Assembly: GCA_016789245.1 (NCBI GenBank)
Contig: JAEURM010000098.1
Span: forward strand, 1 to 7,255
Length of the DNA: 7,255 nt
DNA from: Anaerolineales bacterium
GTDB taxonomy: Bacteria > Chloroflexota > Anaerolineae > Anaerolineales > UBA6663
Reading direction: 5' to 3'
This document shows positions 1 through 6,610 of this stretch, one piece after another; the stretch's first letter is position 1; every line of letters begins with the position of its first letter. The notes under the pieces are model-generated. The model saw nothing but the letters and a program-made list of their open reading frames with translations. It was not told the origin of the DNA and made no database searches. The position numbers and the translations under genes were made by a program.

Positions 1-2405
1 CGGAGGGCGAGTGAGAAGTTAAGCGGCACTGCGGCGCGGGCGTGCCATAGCAAATTGAGCTGAACGCGATTGCCGTTTTGCTCGGCGTTGGCGGCTTGCA
101 CATCGAACGCGCCGTAATCGGCCAGCGGTTGGCGTAGTTCCACCGGCACGATGCTAGGCGTTACCCAAATAGGCGCAAGGTGCACCAAACCGCGCTCCTG
201 GCCAGTGGCGGTAAGGGCCGGATATGTGGCTTGTTTATCATGCAGTTCAACTGTGATGAAATACAAGCCGGGCGGCGTGTTAGCGGGCACGGTCATGATG
301 ACTGATGCATTTGGTTGCTCTGCGTCAATGAAAACTGATGCCGTTGTCAATGTGCCGTCTGCGCCGCCTACCCACGCGACGTGGGAGCGGAACGTAAATG
401 TGGCCGTAACGGAACGATCTAAGCGCCAAGAAGTATTGATGACAAAAGATTCGCCCGCTACAAGTTCTTCGGCGCTACAGTTCACCGCTTGCAATTCCAA
501 ATCTTTTCCAAAGCGCACCACATCATGATGGAAGTAAGCCAGATCGTTGTAATCGGCGTTAATCGGCAAAGTAGATGTAGATGGTGCGGCATGTGAGGTG
601 CGAAGTGCAAGCCAACCAGCGCCAATAACTAACGCACTAATAACCACTAGCCGGACGGAAACATTAAACTTAGAGAAACCTTGGCCATAAATGTAAAGGC
701 CCAACGGCACAAGCAACGCGAGTACGCTTACAATTTCAGCGGCGGCGCGGAGGGGCGTGCGGCCTAACCACAGTTCTACGGTGTGCGTGCCGGGCGGCAA
801 ATCAAACGTAATCCAGCCAAGGCCGGGAGCGGCGCGCACAGTGAGTGGCTGGCCGTTGACTGTGGCTTGCCAGCCCGGCCAATAATAAGTGGGCACGGCC
901 ACTGTTGCCGGAGAGTTGCCACTCACGGAAAGTTGCCAGTTTTCAGAAGCGCCGCGCTTCCACACGCGTTCACCATTTACGGCACCACTCAAAGCTTTGG
1001 CGCGCGGAGCGCGGCCCAGCATCCACTCACTGCTAAAGGGGCGTGGCCGCACGGCTTGCGGCAAATATTCGCCGTTGACGGTGTTGCCAATGGCGGTGGT
1101 GAAGTATTCATACAAGTTCAAGCGCTCGGCGGTTACGGCCTCATCTGTGAGCGGGATGAATTGCAGTTTGAGCGGAAGGAGGGCGGTGAGTGCGAGAGCG
1201 GCGGTGAGAAGTAGAGAATTGGCGAATTGGAGAATTTCCCATTTCTCTATTTTCAGGGGCAAGCATTGCGCGGCTAAGGTGGCGGTGAACAGTGCTTGAA
1301 TGGAAAGAAAGCGCCACGGAAATTGTGTGAACTTGACGAGCGGCAAGCCTTCCCACAGCGGCTGTGAAAGCGGCGTAATCATGAATGTGGAGATGGCCAG
1401 CCCGGTGAGCAAAAACGTGTTGAGGGGCAACCACTGCCGCGCCTGCGCCGCCCGCCACAGAAGGGCCAGCACTCCGCTGGCCGCCAGCAGGGTTTGTATC
1501 AAGCCCATGCTAAAGGGGTTGGTTTCGTAATCAAATAAGAATGAAAGCTGAACTAAATCTGCCGCGCGGAAATGATTGGTAAAGGAGAAAAATTCTGAGG
1601 TGAGGCCACTCAGTTGTACCGCTTCACTTTCCAGCAAAGCCGGTAGCCAAAAAAAGGCGGCTAGGGCAAAGCCCCAAAGCAGAATGGAAAAGGTGCCTAG
1701 GCTTTGGCGGATGGCCGATGGTGCAAAGCAAACAACGTAAAGCGCCACAAACGGCATGAAGTTGAGGGCGGATATGTTGTGGGTGCAGATAAGGGTAGCA
1801 GTAGCAAGAGCTAGCGCCCAAGCATGTTTGAAGGTGAGTTTTTCCAAACTCAGGTGCACGGCCCACAGTACGAGGGGATAAATACTCATCGCCCACAACT
1901 CTGCCAGTGAATCACCCCGAATATACAAGTTGACGAGATGGAAGGGCGCAAAGGTGTAAGCGGCGGAGGCCAGCAGACTGGCGACGGGCGCGAAGCCCAC
2001 TGCCCGCACCCAGCCATACATGCCACCAGCGGCCACCACCAGTGCTAAGAGTTGTGCCAGTTTGATGGCGTTGACGAATGAGAAGCCATATAGCTTGAAG
2101 GCGGCGGCTACATGCGTGCTGAACGAGGCGTAGTAGGTGAAGTACGGCATGCCATAACCGTACGCCGCGTCTGGCATCCAGCGGGCGGGGAATTGGCCCG
2201 CCGCCAATGAGGCTAACAGTTGATGCACACGGAATAGGAGATTGGGTGAGTCTCCGATGCCACGCGTATTGAGAAAACCAGAATTGAGGAAAAGCGGCTG
2301 AGCGGCAATACCAGCCAGCAGTAGCGCCGCGCAAAAGTAGAGCTGAGACGAGTAACGGGTGGCGAATGATTTACATCTCATTCGCCACCCGTCTTGGTTT
2401 AGCAT
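1..2405 (-). CDS. Large polytopic membrane protein, PTPS-related/YfhO-like (GT-C type), C-terminus beyond window
   Basis: The frame is open without a stop from ATG 2405 to the left edge (801 codons), so the C-terminus is missing. The first ~413 residues are mostly hydrophobic, with about ten membrane segments (for example near 22-40, 113-133, 140-160, 196-209, 212-229, 238-257, 328-346, 394-413). Family-like motifs are GDSP (51-54), PARWMPDAAYGYGMPYFTYY (73-92), YIRGDSLAE (161-169) and FPWRFL (362-367); they recall the Pfam 'PTPS_related' membrane domain. An outer domain follows (about 414-555) with a YfhO-like YYWPGWQATVNG motif (507-518), then two more membrane segments (556-573, 583-600) and a second beta-rich ectodomain. 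The protein is probably a lipid-linked-sugar glycosyltransferase or envelope glycan protein; the substrate is unknown. It is the last visible gene of the operon, 18 bases after the LysM/SdrD gene. The start is uncertain: M1 lacks a ribosome site, and M9 (ATG at 2381) lies inside a hairpin. No in-frame start lies further upstream before the previous gene's stop. Confidence 0.9.
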   Translation of the reverse strand, partial: MLNQDGWRMRCKSFATRYSSQLYFCAALLLAGIAAQPLFLNSGFLNTRGIGDSPNLLFRVHQLLASLAAGQFPARWMPDAAYGYGMPYFTYYASFSTHVAAAFKLYGFSFVNAIKLAQLLALVVAAGGMYGWVRAVGFAPVASLLASAAYTFAPFHLVNLYIRGDSLAELWAMSIYPLVLWAVHLSLEKLTFKHAWALALATATLICTHNISALNFMPFVALYVVCFAPSAIRQSLGTFSILLWGFALAAFFWLPALLESEAVQLSGLTSEFFSFTNHFRAADLVQLSFLFDYETNPFSMGLIQTLLAASGVLALLWRAAQARQWLPLNTFLLTGLAISTFMITPLSQPLWEGLPLVKFTQFPWRFLSIQALFTATLAAQCLPLKIEKWEILQFANSLLLTAALALTALLPLKLQFIPLTDEAVTAERLNLYEYFTTAIGNTVNGEYLPQAVRPRPFSSEWMLGRAPRAKALSGAVNGERVWKRGASENWQLSVSGNSPATVAVPTYYWPGWQATVNGQPLTVRAAPGLGWITFDLPPGTHTVELWLGRTPLRAAAEIVSVLALLVPLGLYIYGQGFSKFNVSVRLVVISALVIGAGWLALRTSHAAPSTSTLPINADYNDLAYFHHDVVRFGKDLELQAVNCSAEELVAGESFVINTSWRLDRSVTATFTFRSHVAWVGGADGTLTTASVFIDAEQPNASVIMTVPANTPPGLYFITVELHDKQATYPALTATGQERGLVHLAPIWVTPSIVPVELRQPLADYGAFDVQAANAEQNGNRVQLNLLWHARAAVPLNFSLAL
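2355..2392. repeat. Perfect 15-bp inverted repeat (hairpin) over the start of the large membrane protein gene
   Basis: ACGGGTGGCGAATGA (2355-2369) is exactly complementary to TCATTCGCCACCCGT (2378-2392), with an 8-base loop. On the minus-strand transcript the 5' arm holds a GGGTGG stretch and the ATG at 2381-2379, which is codon 9 of the membrane protein gene and a possible true start. No T-run follows on either strand, so it does not look like an intrinsic terminator. It may be a small palindromic repeat inserted at the gene start, or a translation-control stem. The structure is seen; the role is inferred. Confidence 0.85.
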
Positions 2406-2423
2406 GGGGGCGTGAACGGCCGC

Positions 2424-3938
2424 TTACCGCCGCCGCAGGAACAAGAACGCGCCGACGCCGGCCGCCAGCAGAATGAGCATAACGCCTACTGCACCAAAGA
2501 GCGCGGCCCGCATACTGCCGGCATTCGAGGTGTTGGGGGTGGTGACGGTGCCACTGCCGACTTGCGCGCCAAACTCAATGTTGACGCTTTGATTGGCTTG
2601 CACTTCTAGCCGGGCATTGTTGGCGGTGGTGGGGTTGTAACCAGTGGGCGGCGCTGAGGCAATGGTATACACGCCAGCCACAAGGTTTTCAAAACAGTGT
2701 TCAGGCCACGGCTCAACTTCACCGGCTACGGTGGTGTGAGTTTGCAGTGGCGCACCCGTTGCCGCATCTAACAGCGTGAGCTGGCCGCCAGCCAAAGGTG
2801 TTTCGCTGGTATCGCGCGTGGCGTTGCCATTCACATCTTCGTACAGCCGCACACACATCTTGCCCGCATTGGCCACGGCCACCGTGGTGGGTTCGCCACC
2901 CGTGGGTGGTTGCGTGGGGGCAACGGTGGGCTGAGGCTCTGGCGTAGCGGTGGCGGCATTGGGGTCAGTGGTGGGTTGGGGCGCGGCTGTGGGCTGAGAG
3001 GGTTGGCCTTGCCCAATCAGTAATTGTTGGCCCACAAACACTAAACCCAGATTGACGTTCGGGTTAAGCGCTTGAAGTTGCTGAAGCGTGAGGCCGGCAT
3101 TGGCCGCTATGCTCCAACCGGTATCACCTGATTGCACCGTGTACACAATGTTGCCATCAGCCCCGGGCGTTGGGAAAACAAAAGGGGCGCGCGTTACTGG
3201 CGGTGAAGTGGGTTGCACCGGCGAAGAAGTGCCACCACCGCTGGTAGGCGGTGGGTTGGTGGGGCCAGTATTTTGCCCTACCACCACCAATGACGCTTCA
3301 TCAAATGCCGCTGACATGAACAGCCGGGATGAGCCGCGATAATCGGCGCTAATAACGGCTAACACTTTGCCACTTGCCCCGACGGTGGTTTCCACTGATA
3401 GGGCTTGCCACGTATCATGCGGCGAAATACTCCCTGACCAAACAACCGTACTGGCAAATTGATTTTCACTGCCGTTAGGCTCTACGCCAACGCGAATGCC
3501 GACAGGCACAGTGGCATCTGATGGGGCTGGCCAATTGTTGGCTGAAGCCCAAGCACGAACATACGCCGTAAAACGCACTCGGGCGCCGGCTGGGGCAGTG
3601 GCCACCTGCTTAACACCCCCCCACCATGGGTCCCAGTTGTTCACCACCCGTTGGGAGCTATTGCCAGAGTACACAAACGCACCCGCCGCGCCCGCGCTCA
3701 GGCTTTCCTGATTCCAACTTGGCCGATAGGCGTAATTAAACGAGCCATCGGCTGGCTTGGCACTTTCAGCCCACCACGGCAACCAACTGGCGGTGCCGGA
3801 ACCACTACCGCTACTTTCAAAGCCGCCATTGGCCAACAAATTGCTTTGGGCCAATGGCGCGGCAGAAGCTTGTGGGGCAAATGGGCTGAGCACCAACAAC
3901 CCAATAACGAACAGAGAAAAAACTTGCAAACGTTTCAT
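2424..3938 (-). CDS. Secreted, membrane-anchored CBM-like/LysM/SdrD B-like surface protein
   Basis: This is a 504-residue exported surface protein with no visible catalytic domain. A signal peptide occupies residues 1-26 (MKR, hydrophobic core, ASA cleavage site). Residues 33-220 begin with NLLANGGFES and are rich in Trp and beta strands, resembling CBM4/9-type carbohydrate-binding or galactose-binding-like domains. A Pro/Thr/Ser linker (about 222-262) leads to one LysM domain (266-308, YTVQSGDT through VGQQLLI), which in other proteins binds GlcNAc-containing glycans such as peptidoglycan. A second Pro/Thr linker (about 312-352) precedes an SdrD B-like domain (about 360-457) with a calcium-loop motif DVNGNATRD (368-376) and E379. 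A hydrophobic helix (about 477-501) ending in RRR anchors the C-terminus. The ATG at 3938 has an AGGA ribosome site 7 bases upstream. The gene lies 64 bases after the two-LysM gene and 18 bases before the large membrane protein gene. Likely role: envelope glycan binding or scaffold. The domain calls are from motifs; the CBM call is the weakest. Confidence 0.93.
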   Translation of the reverse strand: MKRLQVFSLFVIGLLVLSPFAPQASAAPLAQSNLLANGGFESSGSGSGTASWLPWWAESAKPADGSFNYAYRPSWNQESLSAGAAGAFVYSGNSSQRVVNNWDPWWGGVKQVATAPAGARVRFTAYVRAWASANNWPAPSDATVPVGIRVGVEPNGSENQFASTVVWSGSISPHDTWQALSVETTVGASGKVLAVISADYRGSSRLFMSAAFDEASLVVVGQNTGPTNPPPTSGGGTSSPVQPTSPPVTRAPFVFPTPGADGNIVYTVQSGDTGWSIAANAGLTLQQLQALNPNVNLGLVFVGQQLLIGQGQPSQPTAAPQPTTDPNAATATPEPQPTVAPTQPPTGGEPTTVAVANAGKMCVRLYEDVNGNATRDTSETPLAGGQLTLLDAATGAPLQTHTTVAGEVEPWPEHCFENLVAGVYTIASAPPTGYNPTTANNARLEVQANQSVNIEFGAQVGSGTVTTPNTSNAGSMRAALFGAVGVMLILLAAGVGAFLFLRRR

Positions 3939-3945
3939 ACAACTA

Positions 3946-3949
3946 TCCT
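3946..3949 (-). promoter_or_regulatory. Ribosome binding site (AGGA) of the CBM/LysM/SdrD gene
   Basis: AGGA on the minus strand lies 7 bases before the ATG at 3938, within GATAGGAT. It supports that start, which also gives a complete signal peptide. The 64-base gap around it (3939-4002) shows no convincing promoter or terminator. Confidence 0.6.
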
Positions 3950-4002
3950 ATCTTGTTCACCGCGAGAGCGTGCCGAGCACAATTCATTGGGTGAAATATC
4001 AC

Positions 4003-4566
4003 TTATGGCCACACGATGAGTCTTTGGCCGATGAAGATTGTATTGTTTTTGAGATTATTCAACAGTTTCAGGCGGCCCACTGTAATGCCATAAAACTTGG
4101 CAATTTTACCCAACGAATCACCGCGCTTAACAACAATGACGATGGGCGGCGGGGGCGTGCTGGTGCCGTTTTTGATGACGAGCACTTGCCCAACAGCAAT
4201 TTGGTTGGCATCCTGAATATTATTGGCCGCCATGAGGGCCGCCAGTGAGAGACCAAACCGTTTAGCAATTTCACTCAACGTATCACCCCGCTGGATGGCG
4301 TATGTATCCGGCACAAAATTTGTGGGATAGGCTGGGGGATAGGTGGGCGAAGGGGTGTTGGTGCGGGTGGGCGTGCGGCTGGGCGTAAACGTTAAACTAG
4401 GAGTTAACGTCAAGGTGCGCGTGGGTGTTTGGGAAGGCGTAAAAGTGATGGTAGGTGTGTTGGTGCTTTGGGCCAGTGGTTTCGCCAGAGCGGCCAAGGG
4501 CCGGAGTGAAGCTAACACCGCCAGCGCCAGTAAGCCCAAGAGCCACTTATAAGTCAATTTATGCAT
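4003..4566 (-). CDS. Small secreted protein with two LysM domains
   Basis: This 187-residue protein has a signal peptide (1-28, basic N-terminus, hydrophobic core, ALA cleavage site), a Thr/Pro/Ser-rich linker (about 34-84, with TFTPSQTPTRT and TFTPSRTPTRT at 41-51 and 59-69), and two LysM domains: 88-132 (TYAIQRGDTLSEIAKRF through VGQVLVIK) and 143-185 (IVVKRGDSLGKIAKFYG through IGQRLIV). LysM domains bind GlcNAc-containing glycans. No hydrolase or other enzymatic domain is visible, so a binding or wall-associated role is likely, outside the cytoplasmic membrane. The frame extends to a GTG at 4575 and an ATG at 4572, but ATG 4566 is preferred because AGAAAGG ends 8 bases before it. The gene starts 13 bases after the GT39-like gene ends, and its ribosome site overlaps that gene's stop codon, so translational coupling is plausible. 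Confidence 0.93.
   Translation of the reverse strand: MHKLTYKWLLGLLALAVLASLRPLAALAKPLAQSTNTPTITFTPSQTPTRTLTLTPSLTFTPSRTPTRTNTPSPTYPPAYPTNFVPDTYAIQRGDTLSEIAKRFGLSLAALMAANNIQDANQIAVGQVLVIKNGTSTPPPPIVIVVKRGDSLGKIAKFYGITVGRLKLLNNLKNNTIFIGQRLIVWP
4360..4446 (-). repeat. Internal direct repeat coding the Thr/Pro linker of the two-LysM protein
   Basis: Two 33-base copies (4414-4446 and 4360-4392), offset by 54 bases, match at about 25 of 33 positions by eye. They encode TFTPSQTPTRT and TFTPSRTPTRT. The repeat lies entirely within the linker coding region and probably reflects linker expansion by duplication. Such Thr/Pro linkers are common in secreted Chloroflexota proteins. Confidence 0.6.
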
Positions 4567-4574
4567 CAGCATCA

Positions 4575-4581
4575 CCTTTCT
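4575..4581 (-). promoter_or_regulatory. Ribosome binding site (AGAAAGG) of the two-LysM gene
   Basis: AGAAAGG on the minus strand ends 8 bases before the ATG at 4566 and overlaps the TAG stop (4580-4582) of the upstream glycosyltransferase gene. It favours ATG 4566 over GTG 4575, which overlaps the site itself, and over ATG 4572, which lies too close. Confidence 0.6.
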
Positions 4582-6490
4582 ACTTGGGAAGCACGTTCAA
4601 CATGGGTAACTCTACTGCATCCTGCGTGCCCGTCAACAGCCGCTCCCCAGAGGGATAGCGATAGAGCCCCATAACTAGACGTAGCCGCGCGGGGTGGAGT
4701 TCCTCCGCCACAGTGATGAGTTCCGTCTGTTCCACTTGGTCACCGGGCCGCCACTGCGGCGCGGCGTACAAACCACCCAGTCCGTTATCAGATTGCGCCA
4801 CCATTGCCTCCCCATCTTTCAGATGCACAAATATATGCAAGTCTTCATTGATTGGTTGGGTGGCCGCCCAAGTGAGCGTAACAGCGTAGCCTTTCTCGGT
4901 GGGGGTGGCCTGCACCGCTAATAATTGCACCGCTCCAAAATTAGCTAACGGCTGATGGCTGGTAAGTAAAGGCTGGCGCGTAAAGGTAGTGTACAGCGGG
5001 TAGGTTTCGGCTTCATTATCATTGCGATAGAAAGCGCCTACTTCATTCTTAAAGCGGGTGGGTGCGGGCCACGCGGCTAAGGCCACGGCCGTGCCAAAGG
5101 TGGGCCGGAGTACCAGCCGCGCGGCTTCTGCGTTTAAGGGCGTTGCCGCCGCTTCGGGGTTGATCAGGTTTAAGTTAGGGCGCGCACCAATCAAAAAACG
5201 CAAAGCCGGAAATTTCTCCCACAGTTGGGCATCTAAATACAGTTGTTGCTTTGGCTCTGCCAAATACGAATTGCTTTCTTGGGCCAATGTGGTGAGCGCA
5301 GATTGAAAGTAAAAAGGCACGCGCTCATCTTGAGCGTAAGTGGTGAAGTATGTGGCGGCGCTGAAGAGTACCGAGCCGCTCAACACCAAACTGATTACGC
5401 CCTGGCCCAGCCGGTTGGTTCTGTTCCACAGCCACTCTAACGCAAGGGCGGGGAAGATGAAGACGATAGGAATGGCGCCGATAGCGCGCAAGAAGTGCGG
5501 GGCTTCATTGGAAAGCCAAGTGGGCAGGAGCATGGTGGCTAACCAAACGAGCGCCAGCACACAGGCCAACTCTCGCTTGGCCCAGCCACGGTATGTGGCC
5601 AGCGCCACGCCGCTCCAAAACAGAGCGCCCAGCACCCAATCAAACACGGGGCGGCCGGGCAAATTGTGGCGGGCGTTCAAATCTCCTTGCCAGATGAACA
5701 TGCCTAAAACTGCGAATAAATTGTCAAAGAGCGAACGCGCGCCCTGATCTATCACCGAAACTTGCTCCACGCGCCCAAAGTACACCGCCGGGTTTTGCAG
5801 GGCAAAAACGGCTAGTGGCATTATGACGAGCAGGGCGGGCACGGCGAAAGCGACCAGCCAACGAGTTGTTGGAAAGGACGAGCGTTTGGCAATATACCAG
5901 AAAAGCCCTATCGCCACGCATGAGAGCGGGATGAGGCGGGCGGCGATGTACGTGTAGAAACATAATCCGAAAAGCACGCCAGCGAAAACCGTAAGCCACT
6001 GAGCTTTGCGTGTTGAATGGGTTTGATGCGCCCGCCACGCTTGCACAGCCGCCACAATCATTAACGCGGCCAGCGGCGGCAGTGTGTTGGCACGCAAACC
6101 AATGCGGCTGAGGGCAATGGCCCATAAACTTCCGGCGGTGAAGGCGGCCACCATTAGGCCAATGCGTGGATTGAACAAAGTGCGGCCCAGACCATATGCG
6201 GCCAAAACGGTGAGGCTCCCTAAAATGGCGGCGGGCAAGCGCACGGCCAGCGGCGTGTGCCCCAGTAACTGAATACTGCCAGCCAGCAAGTACATAAACA
6301 GCGGCTCACGCCCATTATTAGCCGGAAAGTAAATGGGCCGCGCACCGTCAATCACGTCCACCGCGTCTAGCGCGTAAAAGGCTTCATCCGTATACAGGCC
6401 GGGCGGCAGGCTCTCCAAACGCCACAACCGCGCCCACAGGCCAAAGGCTAAGATCAGGGCGAGTAGAAGCCAATGCGTTTTGTTTTGCAC
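4580..6490 (-). CDS. GT39/PMT-like (ArnT-type) membrane glycosyltransferase with C-terminal beta domain
   Basis: This 636-residue protein has about ten or more membrane segments in its first ~385 residues, then a soluble C-terminal region. In GT-C enzymes of the GT39 (protein O-mannosyltransferase/ArnT) group, a lipid-linked sugar is transferred at the outer membrane face, with an Asp-Glu pair in the first outer loop. Here that loop carries YTDEAFYALDA (33-43; D35, E36), followed by NGREPLFMYLL (59-69) and RLPAAILGSLTV (84-95), all typical of the PMT_2-type membrane domain. Residues about 505-630 form a beta-rich domain (PLANFGAVQL, VTLTWAATQPI, IFVHLKDG) that also occurs in the large membrane protein at the left of the window. 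Acceptor and donor sugars cannot be read from the sequence. The GTG at 6490 is the first start after an in-frame TAA, and no other start precedes the first membrane helix. It lacks a ribosome site but has TATACT 6 bases upstream. It is the first gene of the apparent operon. The family is fairly sure; the exact function is not. Confidence 0.93.
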   Translation of the reverse strand: MQNKTHWLLLALILAFGLWARLWRLESLPPGLYTDEAFYALDAVDVIDGARPIYFPANNGREPLFMYLLAGSIQLLGHTPLAVRLPAAILGSLTVLAAYGLGRTLFNPRIGLMVAAFTAGSLWAIALSRIGLRANTLPPLAALMIVAAVQAWRAHQTHSTRKAQWLTVFAGVLFGLCFYTYIAARLIPLSCVAIGLFWYIAKRSSFPTTRWLVAFAVPALLVIMPLAVFALQNPAVYFGRVEQVSVIDQGARSLFDNLFAVLGMFIWQGDLNARHNLPGRPVFDWVLGALFWSGVALATYRGWAKRELACVLALVWLATMLLPTWLSNEAPHFLRAIGAIPIVFIFPALALEWLWNRTNRLGQGVISLVLSGSVLFSAATYFTTYAQDERVPFYFQSALTTLAQESNSYLAEPKQQLYLDAQLWEKFPALRFLIGARPNLNLINPEAAATPLNAEAARLVLRPTFGTAVALAAWPAPTRFKNEVGAFYRNDNEAETYPLYTTFTRQPLLTSHQPLANFGAVQLLAVQATPTEKGYAVTLTWAATQPINEDLHIFVHLKDGEAMVAQSDNGLGGLYAAPQWRPGDQVEQTELITVAEELHPARLRLVMGLYRYPSGERLLTGTQDAVELPMLNVLPK

Positions 6491-6496
6491 GGCGGG

Positions 6497-6502
6497 AGTA
6501 TA
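6497..6502 (-). promoter_or_regulatory. Candidate -10 element (TATACT) for a leaderless operon promoter
   Basis: On the minus strand TATACT lies 6 bases before the GTG at 6490, which would put the transcript start at or next to the start codon. This fits the absence of a ribosome binding site there. No good -35 hexamer is seen at a 16-18 base spacing. The motif is visible; promoter function is inferred. Confidence 0.4.
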
Positions 6503-6517
6503 ACGTTAAACGGCCTG

Positions 6518-6536
6518 CCCTGAGCTTGCCGAAGGG
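6518..6536. repeat. Dispersed 19-base repeat element (CCCTGAGCTTGCCGAAGGG)
   Basis: The 19-mer, read on the other strand as CCCTTCGGCAAGCTCAGGG and followed by GCAGG, closely resembles a short semi-palindromic repeat (CCCTTCGACAAGCTCAGGG type) that recurs between genes in many Chloroflexota and other environmental genomes. Only one copy is in this window, so the repeat status rests on recalled knowledge of that family. The terminal CCCT/AGGG are complementary. It lies in the divergent spacer between the operon and queG. Confidence 0.55.
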
Positions 6537-6555
6537 TGATGGGCGCTTCGCCTCC

Positions 6556-6581
6556 CACGTTTCACGCATCACGTTTTACGC
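6556..6581. repeat. Short tandem direct repeat (CACGTTTCACGC / CACGTTTTACGC)
   Basis: Two 12-base copies at 6556-6567 and 6570-6581 differ at one base and are offset by 14 bases. They lie in the intergenic region upstream of queG. They may be a degenerate intergenic repeat or a paired protein-binding site; neither is shown by the sequence alone. The rest of the 6491-6610 spacer holds no supported gene. Confidence 0.55.
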
Positions 6582-6610
6582 CTTCTCAAATCGGTGATAA
6601 TACCAACAGC

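Noticed and set aside
151..1530. Several plus-strand and alternate-frame open frames of 76-143 codons opposite the large membrane protein gene
   Set aside because: They overlap a continuous 801-codon minus-strand frame with clear family motifs, and their translations show no domain or ribosome site.
1624..2334. Two minus-strand open frames (1624-1896, 1912-2334) that might look like separate genes
   Set aside because: They are in another frame of the same strand as the long membrane protein gene and show compositional noise rather than motifs.
2355..2400. Hairpin as an intrinsic terminator between the surface protein and membrane protein genes
   Set aside because: No T-run follows the stem on either strand, and the stem lies inside the likely coding start of the downstream gene.
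3757..4248. A 163-codon plus-strand open frame spanning the gap between the two LysM genes
   Set aside because: It is antisense to two well-supported secreted protein genes and encodes nothing recognisable.
4389..4410. 7-bp inverted repeat ACGTTAA/TTAACGT with an 8-base loop
   Set aside because: It is short, lies inside the Thr/Pro linker coding repeat, and is easily explained by repeated Thr/Leu codons.
6384..6572. A 62-codon minus-strand open frame that includes PFGKLRAGR
   Set aside because: This peptide is the chance translation of the 19-base intergenic repeat, and the frame overlaps the start of the glycosyltransferase gene in a different frame.
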